A stretch of DNA of 64,000 nucleotides from Murinocardiopsis flavida (GTDB taxonomy: Bacteria; Actinomycetota; Actinomycetes; Streptosporangiales; Streptosporangiaceae), in contig NZ_PYGA01000019.1 of NCBI RefSeq assembly GCF_003014485.1, positions 62,001-126,000 on the forward strand, read 5' to 3'. How positions within the stretch are numbered: the first letter of the stretch is position 1; each line of letters starts with the position of its first letter. A program made the position numbers and the translations under genes. Under the pieces are notes generated by a model that ran no database searches, was not told where the DNA came from, and saw only the letters and a list, made by a program, of their open reading frames with translations. Shown here in pieces: positions 45,289-53,286 of the stretch.

Positions 45289-46113
45289 CTAGCCGCTGAC
45301 GCCCCGCTGGTAGGCGCCGGGTGGGACGCCCTTGTGGCGCTTGAAGTGCCGCGTCAGGTGCGCCTGGTCGGCGAAGCCCACCTGCGCGGCGACGTCGGCG
45401 GGCCCGACCCCCGCGCGCAGCAGCTGCTGCGCGCGGTGCACCCGGACCTGGTTGAGGTAGGCGTGCGGCGGCAGCCCGTACGCGGCGGCGAACGCGCGGT
45501 TCAGCGCGTACGGCGACGCGCCGACGAGGCGCGCCAGCTCCTCCAGCCGGGGCGGGTCGACGATGCGCTCGTGCAGCAGGTCGCGCGCCGCCGCGACGGC
45601 GAGCGGCGCGGCGGTGCGCTCGGCGCCCTGCACCGGCGTCCCGGCGTAGCGGCGGACGATGTGTTCCATCGCGTGCCTGAGCAGCGCGGACGCGCTGAGT
45701 TGGTCGCCCGCTCCGGCCGCCCGGTGGGCCGCGCGCACCCGGCGGGCCCCCTCGGCGTCGTCGGCGGTGGTGACGGCGAAGCCGGGCGGCCCGCCGCCGC
45801 CGAGGTCGCGCGCGACCGACTCCATCATCGCGATGTCGGGGTAGAGCACCCGGTAGGTCCACCCTTCGGGGACGCCGGCGTGCCCGGTGTGCACCTCCTC
45901 GGGGTCGAGCAGCGCGAGCCCGCCCGGGCCCACGCGGATGGTCTCGCCCCGGAACGCGTACTCCTCGATCCCGGCCTCGATGAGCCCGATGGTGTAGGTG
46001 GGGTGCGTGTGGCGGCCGAACGCGTGCCGGACGAACGTGGCGTCCAGCATCTCCACCTCAGGGACGCCGGGGTGCCGCCAGTAGTGCGCGTGTTCTCGGC
46101 CGACCAGTGCCAT
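45289..46113 (-). CDS. AraC-family transcriptional regulator with N-terminal cupin domain
   Basis: The 274-residue regulator has an AraC-binding cupin domain (RHAFGRHTHPTYTIGLIEAG, GPGGLALLDPEEVHTG, residues ~28-90). A C-terminal pair of helix-turn-helix motifs follows: LEELARLVGASPYALNRAFAAAYGLPPHAYLNQVRVHRA, then GVGPADVAAQVGFADQAHLTRHFKRHKGVPPGAY. The linker is Ala-rich. Its nearest same-strand genes are azlC/azlD, and AraC regulators of this type often control AzlCD or LysE-type exporters; regulation here is inference. Confidence 0.9.
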   Translation of the reverse strand: MALVGREHAHYWRHPGVPEVEMLDATFVRHAFGRHTHPTYTIGLIEAGIEEYAFRGETIRVGPGGLALLDPEEVHTGHAGVPEGWTYRVLYPDIAMMESVARDLGGGGPPGFAVTTADDAEGARRVRAAHRAAGAGDQLSASALLRHAMEHIVRRYAGTPVQGAERTAAPLAVAAARDLLHERIVDPPRLEELARLVGASPYALNRAFAAAYGLPPHAYLNQVRVHRAQQLLRAGVGPADVAAQVGFADQAHLTRHFKRHKGVPPGAYQRGVSG

Positions 46114-46381
46114 GATCTCCAGAGTACGAGGTCAGCGCGGGCGGCGCGGCCGGGGGAGGAGGGCGGGCGGGGGAGTGCCGTGCGCCGTACGGAGCGCGGC
46201 GGTGCCGGGCTGATCCCCGCGGCCGTGCCGCGGTGCGGAGCGCGGTCCCCGGCACCGGCCGCGGTGGCGCTGTGTAGATCCCTGCGATGGTTTGGTGGTG
46301 CGCCGTGGGGTTGCGCTGTGGGGGCCTCGGCACAGGGCGCGGGGGCACCATTCGGGAACCGCACGGCTTAAGGTCGCAGTC

Positions 46382-46825
46382 ATGCTGAACGTCTCCCTGG
46401 CCACCGGAAACGCCGACCTCTTCCCCGCCTTCGCGATCCGCGGTGCGGTGTTCATCGCCGAGCAGGCGGTGCCCGCCGAGATGGAGAGCGACACCGACGA
46501 CCTCACCGCCGATCACTTCCTCGCGCGGCTCGACGGCGCGCCCGTGGGCACCGGTCGCCTCGTCGTGCATGGCGCGGAGGCGCACCTCGGCCGCCTCGCG
46601 GTGCTGCCCCAGGCGCGCGGTGCGCGGGTGGGTGTGGCGCTGGTGGCGGCGATCGAGCGGCGCGCGGCCGAGCGGGGCCTCTCAGCGGTCGACCTCAACG
46701 CGCAGTCCGACGCCATCGGGTTCTACGAGAAGCTCGGCTACGCGGCGTTCGGCCCGGAGTTCATGGACGCGGGGATCCCGCACCAGGCGATGCGCAAGGT
46801 ACTGCCGCAAGCGGCCGAGGAATGA
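46382..46825 (+). CDS. GNAT family N-acetyltransferase (ElaA-like)
   Basis: The 147-residue acetyl-CoA-dependent acyltransferase has AIRGAVFIAEQAVPAEMESD near its start, typical of the ElaA-type subgroup. The acetyl-CoA loop is RLAVLPQARGARVGVALVAAI (~residues 70-90), and the C-terminal SDAIGFYEKLGYAAFGPEFMDAGIPHQAM matches the subgroup's SQxxxxxFYxxxGF pattern and substrate region. ATG 46382 sets the start. The substrate is unknown. It is divergent from the AraC gene across 268 bp of GC-rich sequence without recognisable genes. Confidence 0.88.
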   Translation: MLNVSLATGNADLFPAFAIRGAVFIAEQAVPAEMESDTDDLTADHFLARLDGAPVGTGRLVVHGAEAHLGRLAVLPQARGARVGVALVAAIERRAAERGLSAVDLNAQSDAIGFYEKLGYAAFGPEFMDAGIPHQAMRKVLPQAAEE

Positions 46826-46942
46826 GCGACCGCCGGGCCGCGGGGTCTTGGGGCCGCCGGTTCAAGGGCGCGGAGTCTGGAGCCGCCGGGTCTCGGGCCG
46901 CGGGTTTTCGGAGCGTCGGGTTTCGGAGTGTGGGGTTCGGGG

Positions 46943-47010
46943 CCAGAGCGTCCCTGTCCGTAGAGGACAAGGGCCAGGCTGCGAGGCGGCTGCGCAGCAG
47001 CGACCGCCGA
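46943..47010 (+). repeat. Dispersed intergenic repeat, copy C (diverged)
   Basis: CCAGAGCGTCCCTGTCCGTA, then GAGGACAAGGGCCAGGCTGC and CTGCGCAGCAGCGAC align with the blocks of copy B at 45050-45166, but with more substitutions. It lies between the GNAT and thioesterase genes. Confidence 0.5.
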
Positions 47011-47207
47011 AACACCCCCTGAACTGGGCCGCTCGGACCGGCACCCCAAGGGCGTCACCGCGCCACCGCTCTACCCCTGCACCGCCGCGGTGGTCGGAAT
47101 CACGAAATAGGGCTCCTCGCGGGGCCGTTGCACCAGTGGTGCCCGTGCGGCGCGTGGATCGCGCGCACCCCCGTGGGCACCGGGGCGGCTGTCGACCCGG
47201 AACTACT

Positions 47208-47224
47208 ACCGAGTAATATTCGGT
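47208..47224. promoter_or_regulatory. Small inverted repeat upstream of the thioesterase-fadD genes
   Basis: ACCGA (47208-47212) and TCGGT (47220-47224) flank the AT-rich core GTAATAT, 60 bp before the thioesterase start. Its size and placement suit a TetR-type operator for fatty-acid genes. No cognate regulator is adjacent. Confidence 0.3.
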
Positions 47225-47283
47225 TTCGGTGCCGGGTGACGCACACCGGCCCCACAGCCGACGAGAGAGCAGAGAAAGAGGCC

Positions 47284-47943
47284 ATGACGGTCGACGCGCA
47301 GCCGGTCGCGGAACTCCCCGACCCCCGGGACTTCGGATTCACGGTGGTACACCGCGAGGAGCTGTCCGACGAACTCCTCGCCCTTGTCGAGGACGCCCGT
47401 GCCCTCAACGACGCCGTCGCGCACACCGACGTCGCCCCGGAGGCGCTCGCCCAGGCGCGTGCCGCCATCGCCGCCGCCACCGAGACGCTGAACGGCGCGC
47501 GCCGCCCCACCGGCGCCATGGTCGCCGGGCGCGACTCCCGCGGCCGCCCCGAGTACGGCACCATCGCCAACATCGTCGCCGGCCCCGTCAACCCCGCGGC
47601 GCCGCCCCTCGAACTGGCGCACACCGACGACGGCGTGCGCGGCGAGGTCACCCTCAACGGCAGCTACGAAGGCCCGCCGGGGCTCGTCCACGGCGGCTGG
47701 GTCGCCGCGCTCCTCGACCAGGCGCTGGGCAGCGCGGCGTCGGCAGCGGGCATGCCGGGGCTGACCGCCCACCTCGACGTCGACTACCGCAACCCCACGC
47801 CGCTGCACAACCCGCTCACCGTCACCGCCAGGGTCACCGGCACCGAGCGCCGCAAGGTCTTCGTCTCGGCGGAGATCCGGCACAATGGCGAACTGACCGC
47901 CGAGGGCACCGCGATCATGGTCCAACTCATGCTCCCGTCCTGA
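47284..47943 (+). CDS. PaaI-type hotdog-fold thioesterase
   Basis: The 219-residue protein is a predicted acyl-CoA thioesterase. The C-terminal hotdog domain (~residues 105-219) has GPPGLVHGGWVAALLDQALGSAA, the HGG motif of the PaaI/4HBT family, then LTAHLDVDYRNPTPL and a strand with VFVSAEIRHNGELTAEGTAIMV. The N-terminal ~100 residues are helical and typical of actinobacterial PaaI homologues. ATG 47284 follows AAAGAGG. It precedes an acyl-CoA synthetase by 71 bp, suggesting a shared role in acyl-CoA turnover. Confidence 0.87.
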   Translation: MTVDAQPVAELPDPRDFGFTVVHREELSDELLALVEDARALNDAVAHTDVAPEALAQARAAIAAATETLNGARRPTGAMVAGRDSRGRPEYGTIANIVAGPVNPAAPPLELAHTDDGVRGEVTLNGSYEGPPGLVHGGWVAALLDQALGSAASAAGMPGLTAHLDVDYRNPTPLHNPLTVTARVTGTERRKVFVSAEIRHNGELTAEGTAIMVQLMLPS

Positions 47944-48014
47944 ACCGCCGCACCCTCCCCGCCCCGCCGGCCGCGGCAGCGGACCGGCGCAGCCGACACC
48001 GTGAGCAGGCGAGC

Positions 48015-49817
48015 ATGACCGACGACAGCGCCGACCCGCGGTCGGCCCCCGAGGGTGGCGCGCCCGCCGAGCGCAGCGCTCCCGCACGGGCACGGCCGCC
48101 CGCCTCCGGCGGCCTCGCCGAACCGGTGTTCGCCAAGGCGGCGGCCGAACCGTCGGCGGCCGTCCTCGCCAGGAAGGGGCCGGACGGCTGGTACGACGTC
48201 ACGGCGGCCGAGTTCGCCGCCGAGGTCTCGGCGCTCGCGCGCGGGATCGCCGCCGCCGGGATCGAGCCGGGCGACCGGGTGGGGCTGCTCGCCGAGAACG
48301 CCTACGAGTGGACCCTCTTCGACTACGCCGTGTGGTCCGCCGGGGCGATCGGGGTGCCGATCTACCCGTCGTCGTCCGACGGCCAGACCACCTGGATCCT
48401 CTCCGACTCCGGTGCGCGCGCCTGCGTGGTCGACACCGCCGAGCGCGCGGCGCAGCTCGCGTCCCTGCGCGGGTCGCTGCCCGAGCTGCGCCACGTGTGG
48501 TGCGTCGCCGACGGCGCGGTCGGCGAACTGGTGGACCGCGGCGCGGACGCCGCCCCCGACGAGATCGAGCGCCGCCGCGCGGCGGTCGCGCCGTCCGACA
48601 CCGCGACCATCGTCTACACCTCCGGCACCACCGGCGCGCCCAAGGGCTGCGTCCTCACCCACGCCAACTTCTTCGCCGAGGTCGACAACATCATCGCCGA
48701 CCTGCCGGACCTGTTCCACCCCGACTCCCACGGCGAGGGGCCGCGCACGCTGCTGTTCCTCCCGCTGGCGCACGTGTTCGGGCGCATGGTGCAGGTGTGC
48801 GCGCTGCACGCCGGGGTGCTCCTCGGCCACACCCCGAGCGTGCGCAGCCTCCTCGCCGACCTCGCGGCTTTCCAGCCGACGTTCCTGCTCGCGGTCCCCT
48901 ACGTCCTGGAGAAGGTGCACGACAACGCGCGCGGCCAGGCCGGCGGCGGCGTCAAGGGCAGGATCTTCGAGGCGGCGCGCGCCCACGCGGTCGCCTACAG
49001 CGAAGCCCTCGACACCGGCGGGCCGACCTGGGCGCAGCGCATCGCGCACCGCGTGTTCGACCGGCTCGTCTACGCCAAGATCATGGGGGCGCTCGGCGGC
49101 CGGGCCACCCGCGCCATCACCGGCGGCGGTGCGCTGGAACCGCGGCTGCTGCACTTCTTCCGCGGGATCGGGCTGGAGGTCGTCGAGGGCTACGGGCTGA
49201 CCGAGACCACGGCGGCCGTGGTCGCCAACCGGCCGGGGCGCATCCGCCCGGGCACCGTCGGCACCCCCCTGCCCGGCGCGGCGGTGCGCCTCGCCGAGGA
49301 CGGCGAGATCCTCGTCCAGGGCGCCCAGGTCTTCGACCGGTACTGGAACAACGAGGACGCCACGCGGGAGGCGTTCCGCGGCGGGTGGTTCGCGACCGGC
49401 GACCTCGGCGCCTTCGACGCGGCCGGCGACCTGCGCATCATCGGGCGCAAGAAGGAGATCCTGGTGACCGCCGGCGGCAAGAACGTCATCCCCGGGCCCA
49501 CCGAGGAGCGGGTGCGCGAACACCCGCTCGTGTACCAGTGCATGGTGGTCGGCGACGGCCGCCCCTACGTCACCGCGCTGGTCACCCTGGACGCCGAGGA
49601 GCGCGCCGGAATGGACGACGCCGCGGTCGACGCCGCGGTCCAGGAGGCGGTCGACGCGGCCAACCGGCACGTGTCGAAGGCGGAGTCGATCCGCCGCTTC
49701 ACCGTCCTGCCGTCGCCGTTCACCGAGGCGGACGGGACCCTCACCCCCACCCTCAAGCTGCGCCGCCCCGCGATCCTGCGGCACCACGCCGCCGAGATCG
49801 AGGGCATGTACGGCTAG
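48015..49817 (+). CDS. Long-chain fatty acid--CoA ligase (AMP-forming)
   Basis: The 600-residue adenylate-forming enzyme activates long-chain acids to acyl-CoA through acyl-AMP. The P-loop YTSGTTGAPKG is near residue 200, the GYGLTETTA motif near 395, the TGDLG motif near 462 and the C-domain GRKKEILVTAGGKNVIPG near 478. This resembles the FadD15 type with a large AMP-binding domain. The first ~40 residues are Ala/Pro/Arg-rich and variable. ATG 48015 is chosen by alignment with the conserved FAKAAAEPSAAVLARK start. It follows the thioesterase gene and precedes the large inverted repeat. Confidence 0.92.
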   Translation: MTDDSADPRSAPEGGAPAERSAPARARPPASGGLAEPVFAKAAAEPSAAVLARKGPDGWYDVTAAEFAAEVSALARGIAAAGIEPGDRVGLLAENAYEWTLFDYAVWSAGAIGVPIYPSSSDGQTTWILSDSGARACVVDTAERAAQLASLRGSLPELRHVWCVADGAVGELVDRGADAAPDEIERRRAAVAPSDTATIVYTSGTTGAPKGCVLTHANFFAEVDNIIADLPDLFHPDSHGEGPRTLLFLPLAHVFGRMVQVCALHAGVLLGHTPSVRSLLADLAAFQPTFLLAVPYVLEKVHDNARGQAGGGVKGRIFEAARAHAVAYSEALDTGGPTWAQRIAHRVFDRLVYAKIMGALGGRATRAITGGGALEPRLLHFFRGIGLEVVEGYGLTETTAAVVANRPGRIRPGTVGTPLPGAAVRLAEDGEILVQGAQVFDRYWNNEDATREAFRGGWFATGDLGAFDAAGDLRIIGRKKEILVTAGGKNVIPGPTEERVREHPLVYQCMVVGDGRPYVTALVTLDAEERAGMDDAAVDAAVQEAVDAANRHVSKAESIRRFTVLPSPFTEADGTLTPTLKLRRPAILRHHAAEIEGMYG

Positions 49818-49891
49818 GGCGCGTCTGGCTGATCTGCGGATCCCCGGTTCCTCCGCATCCCCTTGCCGATCTTGACGAACTGTTCCCTCAA

Positions 49892-50060
49892 CCGCGAGTG
49901 GACTTTCGGTGTTGTGGGCCGGAGGTCTGCGGGGCGGCCTTGTCGCCGGGCGGCATGCGGGTGGTCTGCGGGGAAAGGCAGCGCCGAGGGCTGCGGGTGG
50001 GCGGGGTGGGCAGTGGCCTGCACGGTCTCCGAGTGGGGACAAGCAGCACCAAAGGCGGCG
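49892..50060 (+). repeat. Left arm of perfect 169-bp inverted repeat
   Basis: It begins CCGCGAGTGGACTTTCGGTG and ends CAGCACCAAAGGCGGCG. By base-by-base reading it is identical to the reverse complement of 50326-50494. It starts directly after the TTCCCTCAA of a hairpin-arm copy. Confidence 0.95.
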
Positions 50061-50110
50061 GGTGGGTGAGGCCGTAGTCACCTATCCGATGCCCGTTTCC
50101 TCCTCATGTC

Positions 50111-50178
50111 CTCGCTGATCTTGACGAAAGTGTTCCCTCAATGGCGGTTGAGGGAACACTTTCGTCAAGATCAGCGAG
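50111..50178. repeat. Perfect 31-bp-stem hairpin inside the inverted repeat
   Basis: The arm 50111-50141 (starting CTCGCTGATCTTGACG, ending GTTCCCTCAA) is the exact reverse complement of 50148-50178, with the 6-nt loop TGGCGG. Such a stem could act as a terminator for fadD transcripts, and would extrude as a cruciform if DNA is supercoiled. Confidence 0.95.
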
Positions 50179-50325
50179 AGCGTCGGGAGGAAACGGACAT
50201 GACGGCGGCGCTCAGGCGCCGAGACTGACGGGGAGTGCGGTCTCGGCGCGGACAACCGCCGCCAACGCAGTCTCGGTGCGTGCGGGGTGGCGCCACGCCG
50301 TCGATGACCGCCGGCCCGGGCCATG

Positions 50326-50494
50326 CGCCGCCTTTGGTGCTGCTTGTCCCCACTCGGAGACCGTGCAGGCCACTGCCCACCCCGCCCACCCGCAGCCCTC
50401 GGCGCTGCCTTTCCCCGCAGACCACCCGCATGCCGCCCGGCGACAAGGCCGCCCCGCAGACCTCCGGCCCACAACACCGAAAGTCCACTCGCGG
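50326..50494 (-). repeat. Right arm of perfect 169-bp inverted repeat
   Basis: It is the reverse complement of 49892-50060 without any mismatch that I can find. It lies 180 bp upstream of the cupin gene start. Confidence 0.95.
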
Positions 50495-50673
50495 CCGAGG
50501 GGCCGGTTTCATCGCGACCGGCGGGGAACTGCGGGGAAACGGACACTCGGACGGCCGACCACCCCCGCGTGCACTCGCGCGGCGCCAACGTGGGTAGGGA
50601 CCGCGGTACGGCGCCGACGCGCCACGCCCCGCGCGGCTCCGCGGGGGCGGCCGCACGACCGAGAAGAGGCCAG

Positions 50674-51084
50674 ATGAGCGCGATCGATCCCGCGACGGTG
50701 CCGACCCAGCTGTTCGACTGGGGCCGGATCACCTGGCGGGTGTCGCCGGACAACGTCCCCGGCACCGGCATCACAGTGGGCGACGTCGTGATCTTCCCCG
50801 GCAAGGGGCACGACCACCACACCCACCCCGGATCCGACGAGGTCCTCTACGTCGTCGCCGGGCGCGGCGAGCAGACCGTCGGCGACGGCCCCGCCTTCCC
50901 CGTCGCAGCGGGCGACATGGTCCACGTGCCGCGCGGCGTCCTGCACTCCACCCACAACACCGGCTGGAGCGTCCTGCACCTGGTCGCGATCTACAACCCG
51001 GCGGGGGCGGAACAGGCGCTGCGCGACGCGCCGGGCTTCCGCGAGATCGGCCCCGGCGAGCAGGCCACCCTGGCGAACGCATGA
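50674..51084 (+). CDS. Cupin domain protein
   Basis: The 136-residue protein is a single cupin barrel. Cupin motif 1 is HDHHTHPGSDEVLYVVAGRGE (His/Glu metal ligands, ~residues 46-66) and motif 2 is GDMVHVPRGVLHSTHNTG (~residues 88-105), so metal binding is likely. ATG 50674 follows AAGAGG. It begins a close-set group with the UPF0261 gene (34 bp downstream) and the TIM-barrel gene, so it probably acts in the same unknown pathway. Confidence 0.87.
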   Translation: MSAIDPATVPTQLFDWGRITWRVSPDNVPGTGITVGDVVIFPGKGHDHHTHPGSDEVLYVVAGRGEQTVGDGPAFPVAAGDMVHVPRGVLHSTHNTGWSVLHLVAIYNPAGAEQALRDAPGFREIGPGEQATLANA

Positions 51085-51118
51085 GCGCCCCCGCCGCGCG
51101 CGCCGCCGGAGGCGCGCC

Positions 51119-52378
51119 ATGACCACCGTCGCACTGCTGGGCACCCTCGACACCAAAGGCGCCGAGTGCGCCTTCGTGTGCGACCGGATCCGCCGTTCCG
51201 GCGCCGTGCCGCTCCTCGTGGACTGCGGCGTGTTCGCGCCCCAAGACGCGCGCCCCGACATCGACCGCGCCGAGGTGGCCCGCAGCGGCGGATACGACCT
51301 CGGCGCGCTTGCCGCAGCGGGTGACCGCGGCGCCGCCGTCGCCGCGACCGCGGAAGGCGCGGCCGCCGTGCTGGCGCGGCTGCACGCCGAAGGCCGCATC
51401 GACGCCGCCATGGGCGTCGGCGGCTCCGGCGGCACCTCCATCGCCGCGCGGGCGCTGCGCGGCCTGCCCCTGGGGTTCCCGAAGCTGGTCGTGTCGACGG
51501 CGGCGTCCGGCCAGACCGCGCCCTACGTCGGGGAGAGCGACCTCGTCCTGTTCCCCAGCGTGGTCGACATCGCCGGGCTCAACGCGATCTCCACCCGGAT
51601 CCTCGCCAACGCCTGCGACGCCGTGCTGGGCATGGCGGCCGGGGCCGCCGTCGAGTACCGCGCGCCCGGCCCCGCCATCGCGGCGAGCATGTTCGGCGTC
51701 ACCACCGAGTGCGTCGGACACGCGCGTGCCCTGCTGGAGGAGCGGGACTACGAGGTCCTCGTGTTCCACATGACCGGTGCCGGCGGGCGCACACTGGAGT
51801 CCCTCGTGGCGCGGGGCGCGCTGCACGGCGTCCTCGACATCACGACGACCGAACTCGCCGACGAGCTGGTGGGCGGGGTCATGTCGGCGGGCCCCGGCCG
51901 CCTCACGGGGGAGGGCCCGCTGCCGACACCCCGCGTGGTGTCGCTGGGCGCCCTCGACATGGTCAACTTCGGCCCGCGCGACACCGTCCCCGCCGCGTTC
52001 GCCGACCGCACGCTGTACGTGCACAACGCCGGGGTCACCCTGATGCGGACCACCGCCGAGGAGTGCGCGGAGCTGGGCGCGCGCCTGGCCGCCCGGGCGG
52101 CGGGGCTCGACTCGCCCGCTGCGGTGCTCCTGCCGCTGGGCGGGGTGTCCGCCATCTCCACCGAGGGCGGCCCCTTCCACGACGCCCGCGCCGACGCCGC
52201 CCTGTTCGACGCGGTCCGCGCCGGACTGGCGGGGTCCGACGTCGACCTCGTCGAACTCGACACCCCCATCAACGATCCCCTGTTCGCTGCGACCGCTGTG
52301 CGGGTCCTCGGCGAACTGGCGGAGCGCACGGCACGGCCCGGCAGCGGGGCCACCGACGACACGGACGGGAAACCATGA
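51119..52378 (+). CDS. UPF0261 / Tm-1-like ATP-binding domain protein
   Basis: The 419-residue protein belongs to the UPF0261 family, equivalent to the N-terminal half of the tomato Tm-1 virus-resistance protein. It shows [17 protein letters not shown] at the start, [63 protein letters not shown] and [18 protein letters not shown] binding is known for the plant domain; the bacterial reaction is not known. Its TGA overlaps the ATG of the following TIM-barrel gene (ATGA), so the pair is translationally coupled, in agreement with their fusion in plants. Confidence 0.88.
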   Translation: MTTVALLGTLDTKGAECAFVCDRIRRSGAVPLLVDCGVFAPQDARPDIDRAEVARSGGYDLGALAAAGDRGAAVAATAEGAAAVLARLHAEGRIDAAMGVGGSGGTSIAARALRGLPLGFPKLVVSTAASGQTAPYVGESDLVLFPSVVDIAGLNAISTRILANACDAVLGMAAGAAVEYRAPGPAIAASMFGVTTECVGHARALLEERDYEVLVFHMTGAGGRTLESLVARGALHGVLDITTTELADELVGGVMSAGPGRLTGEGPLPTPRVVSLGALDMVNFGPRDTVPAAFADRTLYVHNAGVTLMRTTAEECAELGARLAARAAGLDSPAAVLLPLGGVSAISTEGGPFHDARADAALFDAVRAGLAGSDVDLVELDTPINDPLFAATAVRVLGELAERTARPGSGATDDTDGKP

Positions 52379-53214
52379 CCAGAGTGCCCCGAGAGCGCAT
52401 CCTCGACCTGCTGCGCGCCAAGAGGGCGGCGGGCCGGCCCATCGTCGGCGGCGGCGCCGGGATCGGACTCTCCGCGAAATGCCAGGAGGCCGGAGGGGCC
52501 GACCTGCTGGTCGTCTACAACTCCGGGCGCTACCGGATGGCGGGCCGCGGCTCGCTGGCGGGGCTGCTCGCCTACGGCAACGCCAACGAGATCGTCGTGG
52601 ACATGGCGCCCGAGATCCTCACCGCCGTCCGGCGCACGCCCGTCCTCGCCGGGGTCAACGGCACCGACCCGTTCTGCGACTTCGACACGTTCCTGCCGCG
52701 GCTCGCGGCGCTCGGCTACTCGGGTGTGCAGAACTTCCCCACGGTCGGCCTCATCGACGGGACGTTCCGCGCCAATCTCGAAGAGACCGGCATGGGCTTC
52801 CACCACGAAGTGGACCTCATCGGGCGGGCCCGCGCGCTCGACCTGTTCACCTCGCCCTACGTGTTCTCCGCCGAGGACGCCGCGGCGATGGCCGGGGCGG
52901 GCGCCGACGTCGTCGTCTGCCACATGGGCCTGACCACCGGCGGCAGCATCGGCGCGGAGACCGCGCCGACCCTGGCGGAGTGCGTCGCGCGGATCCGCGA
53001 CTGGGCGGCGGCGGCGCGCGCGGTGCGGGGGGACGTCCTCGTGCTGTGCCACGGCGGCCCCATCGCCGAGCCCGGCGACGCGGCCTTCATCCTGCGCGAA
53101 TGCCCCGGCGTCGACGGCTTCTACGGCGCCTCGTCGATGGAGCGGCTGCCGGTGGAGGAGGCCCTGACCGCGCGCACCCGCGCGTTCACCGCCATGGGCG
53201 ACACGGCGCAGTAG
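52375..53214 (+). CDS. Phosphoenolpyruvate hydrolase-like TIM-barrel protein
   Basis: The 279-residue protein matches the TIM-barrel family annotated as phosphoenolpyruvate hydrolase-like, which forms the C-terminal half of plant Tm-1. Features are [40 protein letters not shown] at the start, [48 protein letters not shown] and [13 protein letters not shown]. The hydrolase label is a family name, not proven function. It overlaps the UPF0261 gene by 4 bp and closes the cupin-UPF0261-TIM group. Confidence 0.85.
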   Translation: MTRVPRERILDLLRAKRAAGRPIVGGGAGIGLSAKCQEAGGADLLVVYNSGRYRMAGRGSLAGLLAYGNANEIVVDMAPEILTAVRRTPVLAGVNGTDPFCDFDTFLPRLAALGYSGVQNFPTVGLIDGTFRANLEETGMGFHHEVDLIGRARALDLFTSPYVFSAEDAAAMAGAGADVVVCHMGLTTGGSIGAETAPTLAECVARIRDWAAAARAVRGDVLVLCHGGPIAEPGDAAFILRECPGVDGFYGASSMERLPVEEALTARTRAFTAMGDTAQ

Positions 53215-53286
53215 GGGGCGCGGGCACTGCCAAGGGACGAAAAGGCGCCGTGGCGGGGCCCGCACCGCCGCGTATAGGGTCCCGGT

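Larger units (their letters stand above)
46826..47283 (+). other. Intergenic region with short repeats, upstream of the thioesterase gene
   Basis: These 458 bp show no supported gene. There are 15-bp tandem units at 46906-46935 (TTTCGGAGCGTCGGG, then TTTCGGAGTGTGGGG, with a partial third) and dispersed repeat copy C at 46943-47010. A small palindrome ACCGA-n7-TCGGT lies at 47208-47224. The last ~80 bp are AT-richer and likely hold the thioesterase promoter. Confidence 0.5.
49818..50673. repeat. 856-bp non-coding region dominated by a large inverted repeat
   Basis: No ORF here has coding character; ORFs in the two arms are mirror copies. The main structure is a perfect 169-bp inverted repeat (49892-50060 and 50326-50494) separated by 265 bp. 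Inside is a perfect 31-bp-stem hairpin (50111-50178). A degenerate third copy of the hairpin arm (GATCTTGACGAAC plus TGTTCCCTCAA, 49868-49891) abuts the left arm. The last ~130 bp lead to the cupin gene. Confidence 0.85.

Noticed and set aside
45020-45299. Short protein with a 12-residue repeat (ALVLDVCGPEGR-like)
   Set aside because: The frame exists only because the DNA repeat period is 36 bp. There is no ribosome site, and the opposite strand is equally open.
49863-50600. Several small ORFs within the large inverted repeat
   Set aside because: The same peptides appear in mirror image in both arms, and none has a ribosome site or family resemblance. They follow from the repeat itself.
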